Program-made: the position numbers and the translations under genes | Assembly: GCF_001517405.1 (NCBI RefSeq) | Contig: NZ_LN907827.1 | Coordinates: forward strand, 2,238,587 to 2,302,586 | Source of the DNA: Duffyella gerundensis | GTDB taxonomy: Bacteria; Pseudomonadota; Gammaproteobacteria; Enterobacterales; Enterobacteriaceae | DNA length: 64,000 nucleotides | Direction of reading: 5' to 3' | Shown here: in pieces, positions 19,901-31,173 of the stretch | Position numbering within the stretch: position 1 is the stretch's first letter | Layout: each line of letters begins with the position of its first letter | Notes under the pieces: generated by a model | Seen by the model: the letters and a program-made list of their open reading frames with translations, nothing else | What the model was told of the DNA's origin: nothing | The model's database searches: none

Positions 19901-21687
19901 TATTTGTTCTCTGCGCTCTCAGGCTTCTCTTTCTTCACTACCTGAATCGCCAGCTCGTTCAGCGCCGCCGGGCTGGCGAAGCTTGGCGCTTCGGTCATCA
20001 GGCAGGCTGCCGCGGTGGTTTTCGGGAACGCAATCACATCACGGATGTTATCGGTGCCGGTCAGCAGCATCACCAGACGATCCAGACCAAAGGCCAGGCC
20101 GGCGTGCGGCGGCGTACCGAATTTCAGCGCATCCAGCAGGAAGCCAAACTTCTCACGCTGTTCTTCAGCGGTGATACCCAGCAGGCTGAACACTGCCTGT
20201 TGCATCTCACCGTGGTGAATACGCACCGAACCGCCGCCCACTTCATAGCCGTTGATCACCATGTCATAAGCGTTGGCAATGGCGTTTTCCGGCGAGTGCG
20301 TCAGCTGCTCTGGCGTCATCGCTTTTGGTGCGGTGAACGGATGGTGCATCGCTGCCAGGCCGCCTTCGCCATCTTCCTCGAACATTGGGAAGTCGATAAC
20401 CCACAGCGGTGCCCAGCTGTCGGTGCGGGTGATGTTCAGATCGCGGCCCACTTTCAGGCGCAGCGCACCCAGCGCATCGGCCACCACTTTCGCGCTGTCA
20501 GCGCCGAAGAAGATCAGATCGCCATCTTCTGCAGCGGTGCGCTGTAGCATGGTTTCAACGATTTCAGCGGTGAGGAACTTGGCGATCGGGCTCTGTACGC
20601 CTTCTGCACCCGCGGCACGGCTGTTGACCTTCATCCAGGCCAGGCCTTTCGCGCCATAAATTTCTACAAACTTGCCGTAGTCGTCAATCTGTTTGCGGCT
20701 CAGCTGTGCGCCGCCCGGCACGCGCAGTGCGGCAACACGGCCTTTGGCATCGTTCGCTGGGCCAGAGAACACCTTGAACTCCACCGCTTTCAGCAGATCG
20801 CCGACGTCCACCAGCTCCATCGGGTTACGCAGATCGGGCTTGTCAGAGCCGTAACGCGTCATCGCTTCAGCAAAGGTCATCTGCGGAAACTCGCCAAGGT
20901 CTTCGCCTTTGATTTCCAGCCATAAGTTGCGGATCAGACGCTCCATCAGCTCGCGCACCTGTGGCGCGGTCAGGAACGAGGTTTCCACATCGATCTGGGT
21001 AAATTCAGGCTGACGATCGGCACGCAAATCTTCATCACGGAAACATTTCACGATCTGATAATAGCGGTCAAAACCGGACATCATCAGCAGCTGTTTAAAC
21101 AGCTGTGGCGACTGCGGCAGCGCATAAAACTTGCCTTTGTGCACGCGGCTTGGCACCAGATAGTCACGCGCGCCTTCCGGCGTGGCCTTGGTCAGCATCG
21201 GCGTTTCGATATCCAGAAAGCCGTTGTCATCCATAAAGCGACGCACAAAGCTGCTAATTTTAGCGCGCGCTTTCAGGCGCTGGGCCATTTCCGGGCGACG
21301 CAGATCGAGATAACGATATTTCAGACGCGCTTCTTCGCTGTTGGTCTGATTGGAATCGAGCGGCAGCGGATCGGCACGATTGATGATATTCAGCGCGGTC
21401 GCGAACACTTCCACTTCGCCGGTCGCCATGTCGCTGTTTTTGTTCTTCTCGTCGCGCGCTTTTACCGTACCGGTCAGCTGAATGCAGAATTCATTGCGCA
21501 GTTCAGACGCGAGCTGGAAAGCATCCTGATGATCCGGGTCGAAAAAGACCTGCACGATGCCTTCGCGGTCACGCATATCGATAAAGATCAGGCTGCCAAG
21601 ATCACGGCGACGGTTAACCCAGCCGCAAAGTGTAACCTGCTGACCTACATGTGACAGGTTGAGCTGTCCGCAATATTCTGTACGCAT
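19900..21687 (-). CDS. aspS: Aspartyl-tRNA synthetase
   Basis: 595 residues, bacterial-type class IIb synthetase. An OB-fold anticodon-binding domain (residues 1-110, [20 protein letters not shown]), the catalytic core with motif 2 ([20 protein letters not shown]), the bacterial GAD insertion (residues ~285-420) and motif 3 ([15 protein letters not shown]) are all visible, together with [11 protein letters not shown]. Charges tRNA-Asp. First gene of an aspS-nudB operon. Confidence 0.98.
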   Translation of the reverse strand: MRTEYCGQLNLSHVGQQVTLCGWVNRRRDLGSLIFIDMRDREGIVQVFFDPDHQDAFQLASELRNEFCIQLTGTVKARDEKNKNSDMATGEVEVFATALNIINRADPLPLDSNQTNSEEARLKYRYLDLRRPEMAQRLKARAKISSFVRRFMDDNGFLDIETPMLTKATPEGARDYLVPSRVHKGKFYALPQSPQLFKQLLMMSGFDRYYQIVKCFRDEDLRADRQPEFTQIDVETSFLTAPQVRELMERLIRNLWLEIKGEDLGEFPQMTFAEAMTRYGSDKPDLRNPMELVDVGDLLKAVEFKVFSGPANDAKGRVAALRVPGGAQLSRKQIDDYGKFVEIYGAKGLAWMKVNSRAAGAEGVQSPIAKFLTAEIVETMLQRTAAEDGDLIFFGADSAKVVADALGALRLKVGRDLNITRTDSWAPLWVIDFPMFEEDGEGGLAAMHHPFTAPKAMTPEQLTHSPENAIANAYDMVINGYEVGGGSVRIHHGEMQQAVFSLLGITAEEQREKFGFLLDALKFGTPPHAGLAFGLDRLVMLLTGTDNIRDVIAFPKTTAAACLMTEAPSFASPAALNELAIQVVKKEKPESAENK

Positions 21688-21954
21688 AACGCATTCCTTT
21701 TAACTTCGCCGCTGCAGCATTGGTAACATCCCTGCGTGAGGTAAAGGGACGCTACCGCAAAAAAGGCGGCTATTATAATGGAAAATGGTGATAACGATAA
21801 GTGCTGCCGCGGCGATCTGGCGCTTTCGGCCGCAACTAAACCCTTAGCAGACATATTAATTCACAATAAGGGATAATTTTGCACACTCTTCCTTACCACA
21901 GCGACATAAATCCGTGGCAGGCTTAACCTTTTCCCTTTTTAACAGGATTCCAGC

Positions 21955-22515
21955 ATGAAACTTAACACCGCAACCACCGCTCTGGTGTTGATCGATCTTC
22001 AGGAAGGCATTCTGCCTTTTGCAGGCGGACCGCACAGCGCGCAGGATGTGGTCAGTCGCGCCGCCACGTTAGCCGCGGCATTTCGCGCTCACAGTGCGCC
22101 GGTAGTGCTGGTGCGCGTTGGCTGGTCCGCCGATTTTGCCGATGCGCCGAAACAGGAAGTCGATGCACCCGCCCACGGCGCACTACCTGAAAACTGGTGG
22201 GATTATCCGGCGGCGCTGGGCAAACAGGAGAGCGACCTGCAGATCACGAAACATCAATGGGGCGCGTTTTATGGCACCGATCTGGAGCTGCAGCTGCGTC
22301 GTCGTGGCATCGATACCATTGTCCTTGGCGGCATCTCCACCAACATTGGCGTGGAATCCACCGCCCGCAATGCGTGGGAGCTGGGCTTTAACCTCGTGGT
22401 GGTCGAAGATATCTGTAGCGCCTTCAGTGCCGAACAGCACAACAGCAGCGTTGAGTGGATTTTCCCGCGCCTCGGCAAGGTTCGTCAGTCGGCGGATGTG
22501 ATCGCGGCACTGTAA
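21955..22515 (+). CDS. yecD: YecD, isochorismatase-family hydrolase
   Basis: 186 residues, similar along its length to E. coli YecD. The family Asp ([10 protein letters not shown]) and Lys ([14 protein letters not shown]) are present. In the segment [19 protein letters not shown] the position of the catalytic Cys of cysteine hydrolases is Gly, as it also is in E. coli YecD, so thiol-based amidase chemistry is unlikely. Substrate unknown. A hairpin with T-run follows before yecE. Confidence 0.9.
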   Translation: MKLNTATTALVLIDLQEGILPFAGGPHSAQDVVSRAATLAAAFRAHSAPVVLVRVGWSADFADAPKQEVDAPAHGALPENWWDYPAALGKQESDLQITKHQWGAFYGTDLELQLRRRGIDTIVLGGISTNIGVESTARNAWELGFNLVVVEDICSAFSAEQHNSSVEWIFPRLGKVRQSADVIAAL

Positions 22516-22522
22516 TCATTTC

Positions 22523-22547
22523 GGGATGGCGAGCCATCCCCTTTTTT
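22523..22547 (+). terminator. Terminator after yecD
   Basis: GGGATGG-CGAG-CCATCCC followed by CTTTTTT. It lies only 12 bp before yecE, so it probably attenuates rather than isolates yecE. Confidence 0.75.
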
Positions 22548-22558
22548 AAGTCAGGCTT

Positions 22559-23374
22559 ATGCGCATCGGTTTACCACAGTGGCAGCACCCGCAATGGAAG
22601 AAAATGGGGCTGGAAACCCTGGCGGATTATGCCCGCTACTTTAATTGCGTCGAGGGCAACACCACGCTTTACGCGCTGCCAAAAGGTGAAACCGTGCTGC
22701 GCTGGCGTGATATGACCGATGACGCCTTTCGCTTTTGCTTTAAATTCCCGGCGACCATTACCCATCAGGCCGGATTGCGCCAGTGCGACGAACAGGTCGA
22801 TACCTTTTTCCGTACGCTCGATCCGCTGGCGGCGCGCATTGGCCAATACTGGTTACAGATGCCAGCCAGCTTTGGCCCGGAGCATCTTTCCGCGCTGTGG
22901 CCGTTTCTCGATGCGCTGCCCGGCTGCTTCAGCTACGGCATCGAGGTGCGCCATGCGCAGTTTTTTGCCAAAGGCGAGGCGGAACAGGCGCTGAACCGCG
23001 GCCTGCATCAGCGCGGCGTTAACCGCGTGATCCTCGACAGCCGACCGGTTCATCTCTCTCCTTCTACCAGCCCGGCGTCGCTGGATGCCAAACAGAAAAA
23101 GCCGCAGGTGCCGGTGCATGCAGTGCGCACGGCAACCCAGCCGATGGTGCGTTTTATCGGGGGCGATGAGCTGGACGCCAACGAGCAGCTGTTCCAGCCG
23201 TGGCTGAAGAAACTGGCAGCGTGGCAGACGGAAGGCGAACCCTGGCTATTTCTGCATACGCCAGATATTGGCGAGGTGCTGCATCTGGTACAGCGGCTAT
23301 GGCCTCAGCTGGCGCAGCATTTGTCGCTGACGCTGCCGCCGCCCGACTGGCCGCAACAGGATGCGCTGTTCTGA
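22559..23374 (+). CDS. yecE: YecE, DUF72 family protein
   Basis: 271 residues, close to the E. coli length of 272. The DUF72 TIM-barrel pattern is seen in MRIGLPQWQHPQWKKMGLE, YFNCVEGNTTLYALP, FCFKFPATITHQ and the C-terminal LFLHTPDIGEV. The family has no established biochemical function. It keeps its E. coli order yecD-yecE-cmoA-cmoB. Confidence 0.9.
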   Translation: MRIGLPQWQHPQWKKMGLETLADYARYFNCVEGNTTLYALPKGETVLRWRDMTDDAFRFCFKFPATITHQAGLRQCDEQVDTFFRTLDPLAARIGQYWLQMPASFGPEHLSALWPFLDALPGCFSYGIEVRHAQFFAKGEAEQALNRGLHQRGVNRVILDSRPVHLSPSTSPASLDAKQKKPQVPVHAVRTATQPMVRFIGGDELDANEQLFQPWLKKLAAWQTEGEPWLFLHTPDIGEVLHLVQRLWPQLAQHLSLTLPPPDWPQQDALF

Positions 23375-23449
23375 ACGTCGCCACAGGTTAATGTGGCAGA
23401 AGAGGTGCAGCCCGCCTCACTTTCTGCCAAAATAGCGCCCTTTCCGTAG

Positions 23450-25164
<1,715 letters not shown>

Positions 25165-25169
25165 CTTAC

Positions 25170-25195
25170 ACGGGCGGTACGCTGCCGCCCGTTTT
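25170..25195 (+). terminator. cmoAB terminator
   Basis: ACGGGCGG-TACGCT-GCCGCCCGT followed by TTTT; five bases after the cmoB stop. Confidence 0.82.
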
Positions 25196-25296
25196 CCCGC
25201 CTGTTTTCTTCTTGCTACGCATAATCAAAACCACATTGGCTCTCCTGTGCCAGGCTTAACCAGCTTATTTTCATCAACGTTAAGGAGTGCAGCACT

Positions 25297-26394
25297 ATGA
25301 GCAGATTCATATTTTCCTCTCCACGTAAGTATGTTCAGGGCGCCGGCGTGATCGCTGAGCTGGGTACCTATGTTGCCGATCTGGGCAAACAGGCCTTTCT
25401 GGTCGCGGATGAAATCGTCTGGGGGCTGATTGGTCAGCAGGCGCAACAGGCGTTGCAGCAGGGAGGCGTCGAAAGCCACTATCAGCAGTTCAACGGCGAA
25501 GCCTCCAGCAATGAAATCTCGCGCCTCAGCCAGCTGGCACGGGAAAAAGGCAGCAATGTGATTGTCGGGCTTGGCGGCGGTAAAACGCTGGATACGGTCA
25601 AGGCGGTGGCCGATGAGCTGGCGCTGCCGGTGGTAATTGTACCGACCGTGGCCTCTACCGATGCGCCGTGCAGCGCCCTGTCGGTGATCTATTCCGATAC
25701 CGGCGTATTTGAAACCTATCGTTTTTACAGCAAAAACCCCGATCTGGTGCTGGTGGATACCTTCGTCTGCGCGCAGGCACCGGTACGCCTGTTCGCCTCC
25801 GGCATTGCTGACGGACTCGCCACCTATGTTGAAGCGCAGGCGGTGCAGCGCTCTCACGCCAAATCGATGGTCAACGGCGATCCGACCATTGCCGGGATGG
25901 CAATCGCCCGCGCCTGTGAAGAGACGTTGTTAACCTGGGGCTTCAGCGCCTATCAGGCCGTTGCGCAAAAACTGGTGACACCGGCGGTGGAAGCGGTAGT
26001 GGAAGCCAATACGCTGCTGTCAGGACTGGGTTTCGAAAACGCCGGACTGGCGGGCGCGCACGCTATTCATAATGGCTTTACCGCCATTGACGGCGATATT
26101 CACCATCTGACGCACGGTGAAAAAGTGGCCTACGGCACGCTGACACAGATGGTGCTGGAACAGCGGCCTGATGAAGAGATCGCCCGCTATATTCGCTTTT
26201 ATCGCTCCATCAATATGCCCACCACGCTGGCGGAATTGCATCTGGAAAACGAACGCTGGGAAAACCTGGTGAAAATCGGCGAGCTGGCTAACAGCGAAGG
26301 CGATACGTTGAAGAACCTCAACCCCAACCTGAGCGCGGAGACCATCGCCCATGCGATTCGTGCGGTTGATGCCTTCAGCAAAACGGTGAAGTAA
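25297..26394 (+). CDS. gldA: Glycerol dehydrogenase (GldA-like), zinc-dependent
   Basis: 365 residues, about the size of E. coli GldA (367), and similar along its length. The NAD loop is GLGGGKTLDTVKAVAD, followed by VASTDAPCSALSVIY. Zinc ligands are Asp in ASGIADGLATYVEA, His in LAGAHAIHNG and His in HLTHGEKVAYG. Oxidises glycerol to dihydroxyacetone. A clear GTTAAGGAG precedes ATG 25297. In E. coli gldA is elsewhere on the chromosome; here it is a single gene after cmoB. A related polyol or hydroxyacetone specificity cannot be excluded. Confidence 0.85.
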   Translation: MSRFIFSSPRKYVQGAGVIAELGTYVADLGKQAFLVADEIVWGLIGQQAQQALQQGGVESHYQQFNGEASSNEISRLSQLAREKGSNVIVGLGGGKTLDTVKAVADELALPVVIVPTVASTDAPCSALSVIYSDTGVFETYRFYSKNPDLVLVDTFVCAQAPVRLFASGIADGLATYVEAQAVQRSHAKSMVNGDPTIAGMAIARACEETLLTWGFSAYQAVAQKLVTPAVEAVVEANTLLSGLGFENAGLAGAHAIHNGFTAIDGDIHHLTHGEKVAYGTLTQMVLEQRPDEEIARYIRFYRSINMPTTLAELHLENERWENLVKIGELANSEGDTLKNLNPNLSAETIAHAIRAVDAFSKTVK

Positions 26395-26402
26395 TGCAGC
26401 CT

Positions 26403-26422
26403 GCGGCGTCTGCGGACGCCGC
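26403..26422. terminator. Perfect hairpin between gldA and the convergent gene
   Basis: GCGGCGTC-TGCG-GACGCCGC has 8-bp GC-rich arms and touches the stop codon of the convergent gene. There is no clear T-run on either side, so termination is only possible. Confidence 0.4.
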
Positions 26423-27255
26423 TACTCCTTTTGCCCGTAATAGTCATAGCGATAAGCGGTGCCGAAGTTGCGCTGTAGCGTGCCGTTGGCATAGGTTTCC
26501 GTCTGACGGGAATAGCTGAGCGTACAGTTGCCAATCGCATCCCACAGCTGACACTCATCCAGCGTATCGAGCGTGCTGACTGCGGTCACGTGCGTGCCGT
26601 GAATCCGCAGTTCCCGCTGCAAATTATCGTAGCTGTAAAGATCCTTGCCCTTCTCCGAGCGCATTGCGGCGATCAATCCGCGCCGATCCCATTGGTAACG
26701 CATCACGCCGTTGGCCTCGTCATCGCTGCCGCGCGCCACGCTGTTTTGCAGGCGCAGCTGGCTATCGTGCTGATAGGTGGTTTCGGTAAAGCCTTTCTTG
26801 CCCATATTGGTAAAGCTATCGGTAGCGCTGAGAATGGTGCCCTGTTTGCCGACCTGCCAGCTGATGGTGCCCTGCCGGTTATCCACCACCGTTTGTTTAC
26901 CCGCTTTTTCGACCTTTACCAGCCAGGCATATTCCGCCACCCAGCCGTGCGCCACGCGGGAAATATGCTGCTGCATGGTCAGCAGCACATTGTTTTCATT
27001 TTTGTCGTAGCTGATATCGGCCACGGTCAGGCTGCCGCAGGGATCGAACTGGCCAAGAATGCGCTTTTGCGAGTTAACGTCTTTGCCAAACTCTCCGCCG
27101 ACAAACTGGCGAATCTGCCCCTTTGCCGTGCCGCCCAGCATAATGAGATTGTTGCTGTCAGCCACCTGCCTGCTGTGCGGGCTGCAGGTTTCATCTGCTA
27201 ACAGCGAGGTCGAGAAAAAGCCTGCACAGATCAACACGTAACCACGATATTTCAT
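26422..27255 (-). CDS. Secreted protein of unknown function, YD-like strands
   Basis: 277 residues. A signal peptide (YRGYVLICAGFFSTSLLA) is followed by DETCSPHS, so the mature protein is probably periplasmic; there is no lipobox cysteine. The C-terminal half repeats short Tyr/Asp motifs (TTYQHDSQLRL, MRYQWDRRGLI, LYSYDNLQREL, YRYDYYGQK), which suggests beta-hairpin repeats resembling RHS/YD strands on a small scale. The arrangement weakly recalls the YnfC (UPF0257) lipoprotein, but I would not assign it. Four cysteines (in ETCSPH, DPCGS, DECQLW and GNCTL) could form disulfides. Single gene, no operon partner. Confidence 0.7.
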   Translation of the reverse strand: MKYRGYVLICAGFFSTSLLADETCSPHSRQVADSNNLIMLGGTAKGQIRQFVGGEFGKDVNSQKRILGQFDPCGSLTVADISYDKNENNVLLTMQQHISRVAHGWVAEYAWLVKVEKAGKQTVVDNRQGTISWQVGKQGTILSATDSFTNMGKKGFTETTYQHDSQLRLQNSVARGSDDEANGVMRYQWDRRGLIAAMRSEKGKDLYSYDNLQRELRIHGTHVTAVSTLDTLDECQLWDAIGNCTLSYSRQTETYANGTLQRNFGTAYRYDYYGQKE

Positions 27256-27368
27256 CGCTGCGTCCGCCTGAAGAGAAGATAAGAAAAGGTAAACACCTTA
27301 CGATGGGCTGGCAATATTTTTATTGGCAGAGAGGCAACGACAGAAGCGTGCAAAGCAGAAAAAGCAGA

Positions 27369-27395
27369 GGCATCCGGCACGGTGCGCCGGATGCC
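27369..27395. repeat. Inverted repeat after the DUF1471 gene (terminator or REP-like)
   Basis: GGCATCCGGC-ACGGTGC-GCCGGATGCC, 10-bp perfect arms. On the minus strand TTTTT follows at some distance (six bases on). The GCCGGATGC arm resembles enterobacterial REP sequences, but only one copy is seen in the window. Confidence 0.5.
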
Positions 27396-27414
27396 CGATC
27401 AACTAACTAACGGC

Positions 27415-27687
27415 TTATTTATAGATATCAGCGGTAGCGCTGAAGCGGCCATGTTCACGACCGGCAACCACCATGTAATAGGTTGCGCCTTTCTCATCGG
27501 CCATTTTTGACAGCTCGCGCTTGGCATCCATTGGCGAGGTAGTTTTAGCCGTGGTGTTCACGGTGCCAATTTTTTCCAGGTTCATTTTCTGCACTTCTTC
27601 TTTGGTCACTTCTTTTGCAGCAAACGCAGAGAAAGATACGGCACTAACAACCAGAGCAGTTACGACGGTTTTCATCATGTTCATCAT
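27415..27687 (-). CDS. Small periplasmic DUF1471 (YhcN/YjfN/BhsA) family protein
   Basis: 90 residues from ATG 27687, placed five bases after GAGG; four Met codons lie in the first six positions, so the exact start is uncertain. A signal peptide ends at VSFSAFA, leaving about 70 mature residues with EKIGTVNTTAKTTSPMDAK, LSKMADEKGATYYMVVAG and SATADIYK, which is the DUF1471 pattern (conserved DEKGA.YY and final ATAxIYK). Such proteins respond to stress and affect biofilm or surface properties in E. coli; the specific paralogue is not resolvable. Confidence 0.85.
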   Translation of the reverse strand: MMNMMKTVVTALVVSAVSFSAFAAKEVTKEEVQKMNLEKIGTVNTTAKTTSPMDAKRELSKMADEKGATYYMVVAGREHGRFSATADIYK

Positions 27688-27923
27688 CCATTCCTCATTT
27701 ATTATTGATTTACCTGTGTTTACCGCCGCTCGCTCCACGAACCGGAAAACATCGTGAACGGTAGTAAAGGGGTACAAAGCGGTTGATCTACATGAAACAG
27801 TATTGTCGCGTAACTATATTTTGCCAGTGACCAGCAGAAGTTTTTGTAAACAACGCGTTGGCGGTGGGGTTTTGCATGAGAAATGGCTGAACACGGCAGA
27901 TCGATTTGCCTGAATAACGGGCA

Positions 27924-27954
27924 AAAAAAACCCCAACAAGGCGCTGGGGTCTGG
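27924..27954 (-). terminator. cutC terminator
   Basis: CCCCA-ACAAGGCGC-TGGGG; read on the minus strand the second arm is followed by a run of eight T. It lies about 55 bp past the cutC stop. Confidence 0.8.
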
Positions 27955-28009
27955 TACTTGCAAACATCACGTCGGTTAGGGCGTGCTGCGCGGCAAAATC
28001 GGTGATGAT

Positions 28010-28762
28010 TCAGGCAACGCGCGCTCCGTTCATCTGGATTAACGCCTGCATCGCCTCAACCATATCGCCATCTACGCTGTAGCGGCTGAATTCTTCCGTT
28101 TCGGAGTCAGAACACATCGATACGCCCGCTTTACGGTAACGCATCGACGAGGATAATAACCGGCTGGCCGAGCTGTGCACCTCTCTGATGCCGCAATCGA
28201 GAAACTTCTGCAGATTGCTTAAACGGACCCCAGCACCAGCCATAACGATTGGACCTTCAGGCAGCTGATTAAGTTCCCGCAGCAGCGCAATTCCGTTTTC
28301 TGCACTTTGCTGCTGGCCTGAAGTCAGAATGCGCGCAATGCCGAGATCGGTCAACTCCTGATACGCGCGCTTCGGGCTGTGACACAGGTCAAAGGCACGG
28401 TGAAAGGTCACCGCCATATCGCCGGTCAGCGCCATCAGCTGCTGCATTCTCGCCCGGTCGATATGGCCATCCTGATCGAGCAGGCCAATCACTACGCCGG
28501 GAAAGCCCATTTCACGGATCAGGGTGACGTCAGACTTAATGGCGTCAAACTCCGCCTCGCCGTAGCAAAAATCGCCGCCGCGTGGCCGCACGATCGGGTG
28601 CACCGGAATCGAGACCCGTTCCCGCGCCTGTTGCAGCATGCCAAACGACGGCGTAATGCCGCCCTCTTTGGGCGCCGCACACAGCTCGATGCGGTCCGCA
28701 CCGGCCCGCTGTGCAGTCACGGCGCAATCCACGCCATAGCAGCATATTTCCAGTATTGTCAT
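28010..28762 (-). CDS. cutC: CutC family protein
   Basis: 250 residues forming a TIM barrel typical of PF03932: [28 protein letters not shown]-like [25 protein letters not shown] and GAGVRLSNL are conserved. It was first described as a copper homeostasis factor in E. coli, but that role has been disputed and the enzymatic activity is unknown. It is divergent from the MalY/PatB gene, with starts 88 bp apart. In E. coli cutC also lies near yecM and argS. Confidence 0.93.
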   Translation of the reverse strand: MTILEICCYGVDCAVTAQRAGADRIELCAAPKEGGITPSFGMLQQARERVSIPVHPIVRPRGGDFCYGEAEFDAIKSDVTLIREMGFPGVVIGLLDQDGHIDRARMQQLMALTGDMAVTFHRAFDLCHSPKRAYQELTDLGIARILTSGQQQSAENGIALLRELNQLPEGPIVMAGAGVRLSNLQKFLDCGIREVHSSASRLLSSSMRYRKAGVSMCSDSETEEFSRYSVDGDMVEAMQALIQMNGARVA

Positions 28763-28850
28763 TCTGCTCTCCTGTTTAATGACCGCTGGCTGGGCACCAG
28801 AATCTCAGTTAGTCTGCCATCAGCAGCTAAGTCTAACGGGAAACGCGCAC

Positions 28851-29993
28851 ATGACATTCAATTTTGACCAGGGTATAGACCGTCGTCACAGCGATAGCCT
28901 TAAATGGAATAAATATGGCGACGATGTGCTGCCTCTCTGGGTAGCAGATACCGACTTTCGTTCACCGGATTGCATCATTGATGCGTTAACCGCCCGCGTT
29001 CAGCACGGCGTATTTGGTTACGGCACCACACCGCACGATTTTATTGCCATTGCCTGCCAGCGCATGCAGCAGCGTTACGGCTGGCAAGTGCAACCGGAAT
29101 GGCTGGTGGTGTTACCGGGGGTGGTCAGCGGCCTGAATCTGGCGGTGCGCGCCTTTACCGATGCGCAGCAGAGCACTATTGCGCCCACCCCCATTTATCC
29201 GCCATTCCGTCTTGCTGCGAAGCTGGCCGGTCGTCCGCAGCGCAATGCGCAGATGCGGCTGGAACAGGGCCGCTGGCTGATGGATCTTGATGCTTTGGCG
29301 CCGCAGCTTGACGGCAGTGAAAAGCTACTGATGCTCTGTCATCCGCACAATCCATGCGGCACCGTCTGGCGACGCGACGAGCTGGAGGCGCAGTTAGCGT
29401 TCGCCCGGCGTCACAATCTGATCGTCTGTTCCGATGAGATCCACAGCGATCTGATCCTCGAGCCCGATCTCAAACATATCCCTTTTGCCAGCCTGAGCGA
29501 AGACGCTGAGCAGCGCTCGATCACCCTGCTCTCGCCGTCGAAAACCTTTAACATCGCCGGTCTCGGCGCCTCACTGGCGATCATTCCCAACGCTGAACTG
29601 CGTGAGCGCTTTAATCAGACGCGCAAAGGCATCGTGCCCGAGGTGGATATTCTGGCGCTGGTAGCCGCCTGCGCCGCCTGGCGTGACGGACAGCCGTGGC
29701 TGGATGCGCAGCTCGATTACCTGCGCGGCAATCGTGACTGGCTGGTGAACGCGGTCAATCAACTGCCCGGCTTGCAGATGCAGTCGCCGGAAGCGACCTA
29801 CCTCGGCTGGATCAACGCCCGGAAATTATCGGTAGCCAGCCCGGCGCTGTTCTTTGAAAAGCACGGGCTGGGTTTCTCTCCAGGCCGCGATTTTGGCGAC
29901 GATGCGTTTATCCGCATTAACTTCGGCTGCACCCGCGCCACGCTGGAAGACGCACTGCAGCGCATGCAGCGCGCGCTGGCGACGCTGGCTTAA
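28851..29993 (+). CDS. MalY/PatB-type cystathionine beta-lyase (PLP-dependent C-S lyase)
   Basis: 380 residues from ATG 28851, which follows AACGGGAAACGCGCAC; the start gives MTFNFDQGIDRRHSDSLKWN, as expected for MalY/PatB. Fold type I aminotransferase class II: PLP Lys in LSPSKTFNIAGLG, Asp and Tyr contacts in CSDEIHSDLIL and GYGTTPHDF, Arg near the C-terminus (FIRINFGCTR). Such enzymes split cystathionine or cysteine conjugates to release thiols, pyruvate and ammonia. Which of MalY or PatB it represents is not decided. It overlaps convergent yecM by four bases. Confidence 0.88.
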   Translation: MTFNFDQGIDRRHSDSLKWNKYGDDVLPLWVADTDFRSPDCIIDALTARVQHGVFGYGTTPHDFIAIACQRMQQRYGWQVQPEWLVVLPGVVSGLNLAVRAFTDAQQSTIAPTPIYPPFRLAAKLAGRPQRNAQMRLEQGRWLMDLDALAPQLDGSEKLLMLCHPHNPCGTVWRRDELEAQLAFARRHNLIVCSDEIHSDLILEPDLKHIPFASLSEDAEQRSITLLSPSKTFNIAGLGASLAIIPNAELRERFNQTRKGIVPEVDILALVAACAAWRDGQPWLDAQLDYLRGNRDWLVNAVNQLPGLQMQSPEATYLGWINARKLSVASPALFFEKHGLGFSPGRDFGDDAFIRINFGCTRATLEDALQRMQRALATLA

Positions 29994-30553
29994 CGCTGCT
30001 CGCTGGCCACAATCTCCTTCAGGCTCCACGGATGGAACTTGATGGTGGTTTGCCCGTCGCTCACCGCCAGCGTGGGATTGGGTAAACGCTCATTTTCGCC
30101 CTGTGGCGAACTGGTTTTGACGCTGATGCCCTGCTGGCTCAGCCCTTCATCACTCATCATCGACAGCGCGCGAGCCGCTACCGTCTCCGGATCGCCGCGC
30201 AGCACTATTTCAATGTGCTCCCAGCCTTCGTGCGGATAGCGTTTGTTGCCCGGCCACGGCAGTTCCACGACGTCAATCTGTAACGGGCCAATCTGCAGCG
30301 GCCGATCAAGCGCAAACAGACAAATCGGGCGGCCATTGATCATATTTTCTGAAAACATCTTACCGCAGCTTTTCAGCCCGGTTTTCCAGCGTTCCGCCGT
30401 GGTGTTCTGGTGACAACGCAGCGAAATGTGGTCCGCTTCCAGCCCCTCCAGAGCGAGCCCGAGTCGTTCGGCCAGCGCCAGCAGCGAAGCGGTAAAACGA
30501 TCGATATCCTGTTCCAGATCGGCCAATAACGCAGAGTGAAAAGCTGATGCCAC
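29990..30553 (-). CDS. yecM: YecM, VOC-superfamily protein
   Basis: 187 residues. Characteristic segments are ADHISLRCHQNTTAERWK, ELPWPGNKRYPHEGWEHIE and TIKFHPWSLKEIV, with conserved His and Glu residues that form a metal site in the E. coli structure. The family is related to isomerase/glyoxalase (VOC) folds; function unknown. It ends overlapping the C-S lyase gene by four bases. Confidence 0.92.
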   Translation of the reverse strand: MASAFHSALLADLEQDIDRFTASLLALAERLGLALEGLEADHISLRCHQNTTAERWKTGLKSCGKMFSENMINGRPICLFALDRPLQIGPLQIDVVELPWPGNKRYPHEGWEHIEIVLRGDPETVAARALSMMSDEGLSQQGISVKTSSPQGENERLPNPTLAVSDGQTTIKFHPWSLKEIVASEQR

Positions 30554-30857
30554 AACGTCTCCTTAAAGATGAAAAAATGATTACTCACGGGATTAAAACA
30601 GATGTTACTATCACAGCCGAAAATGAGATTTGTTGCGGCTTTTTACCAAAAACCACGTTTCTGTCTGCTTTTTCCTTTCAGACTCGGCTGAAAAATTGGA
30701 CTTTAGTACCAGCAGTATGTTTATAAAAAACAGTTAACTCTTTGTTTTTTTAAGTCATTAATTATTCAATGGGATAACTCTCATTTGGTTGGTGATGAAT
30801 TGCAGCGGTGACGGCTTTCTATTAAGTTTGTCACGACCATCATAAAAGGAATGGCTT

Positions 30858-30980
30858 ATGTCTATGTTAATCGTTTCGGCAGTTCTCATCGCCCTGATGG
30901 GATTTGCAATTACTCGCCACTGGAAGATTCGTGCCGATAAAACTGTTAAGAACCCACGTCGTCATTTGCGTCGTCGTTAA
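30858..30980 (+). CDS. 40-residue membrane peptide with basic C-terminus
   Basis: ATG 30858 follows AAAAGGA at 30845-30851, a good ribosome-binding site. The product starts MSMLIVSAVLIALMGFAITR, one transmembrane helix, and ends in a strongly basic tail (NPRRHLRRR). The N-terminus is therefore probably outside and the tail cytoplasmic. I do not recognise a named family. It lies alone between yecM and argS. The strong ribosome-binding site and the coherent helix-plus-tail design support a real gene. Confidence 0.7.
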   Translation: MSMLIVSAVLIALMGFAITRHWKIRADKTVKNPRRHLRRR

Positions 30981-31041
30981 CACCCCGCTTTTACGGCGGA
31001 AACAGTGGCCGCCATGTTTCCGCCCATCTTAATGCAGGCTA

Positions 31042-31070
31042 CTGACGCCTGAAAACAAATCACGTATACT
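31042..31070 (+). promoter_or_regulatory. Probable sigma-70 promoter of argS
   Basis: CTGACG (31042-31047), a 17-base spacer and TATACT (31065-31070), about 100 bp upstream of the argS start. Confidence 0.65.
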
Positions 31071-31173
31071 TTTCCCCTTCTTTTTCCGCTTTGCGAACAT
31101 TCTTTGTTCAGCTAAGGCGATGTTCCGGTGCGTTTTTTTCAAACGAACCGCTTAAGCGCATATAGGTAACTTG

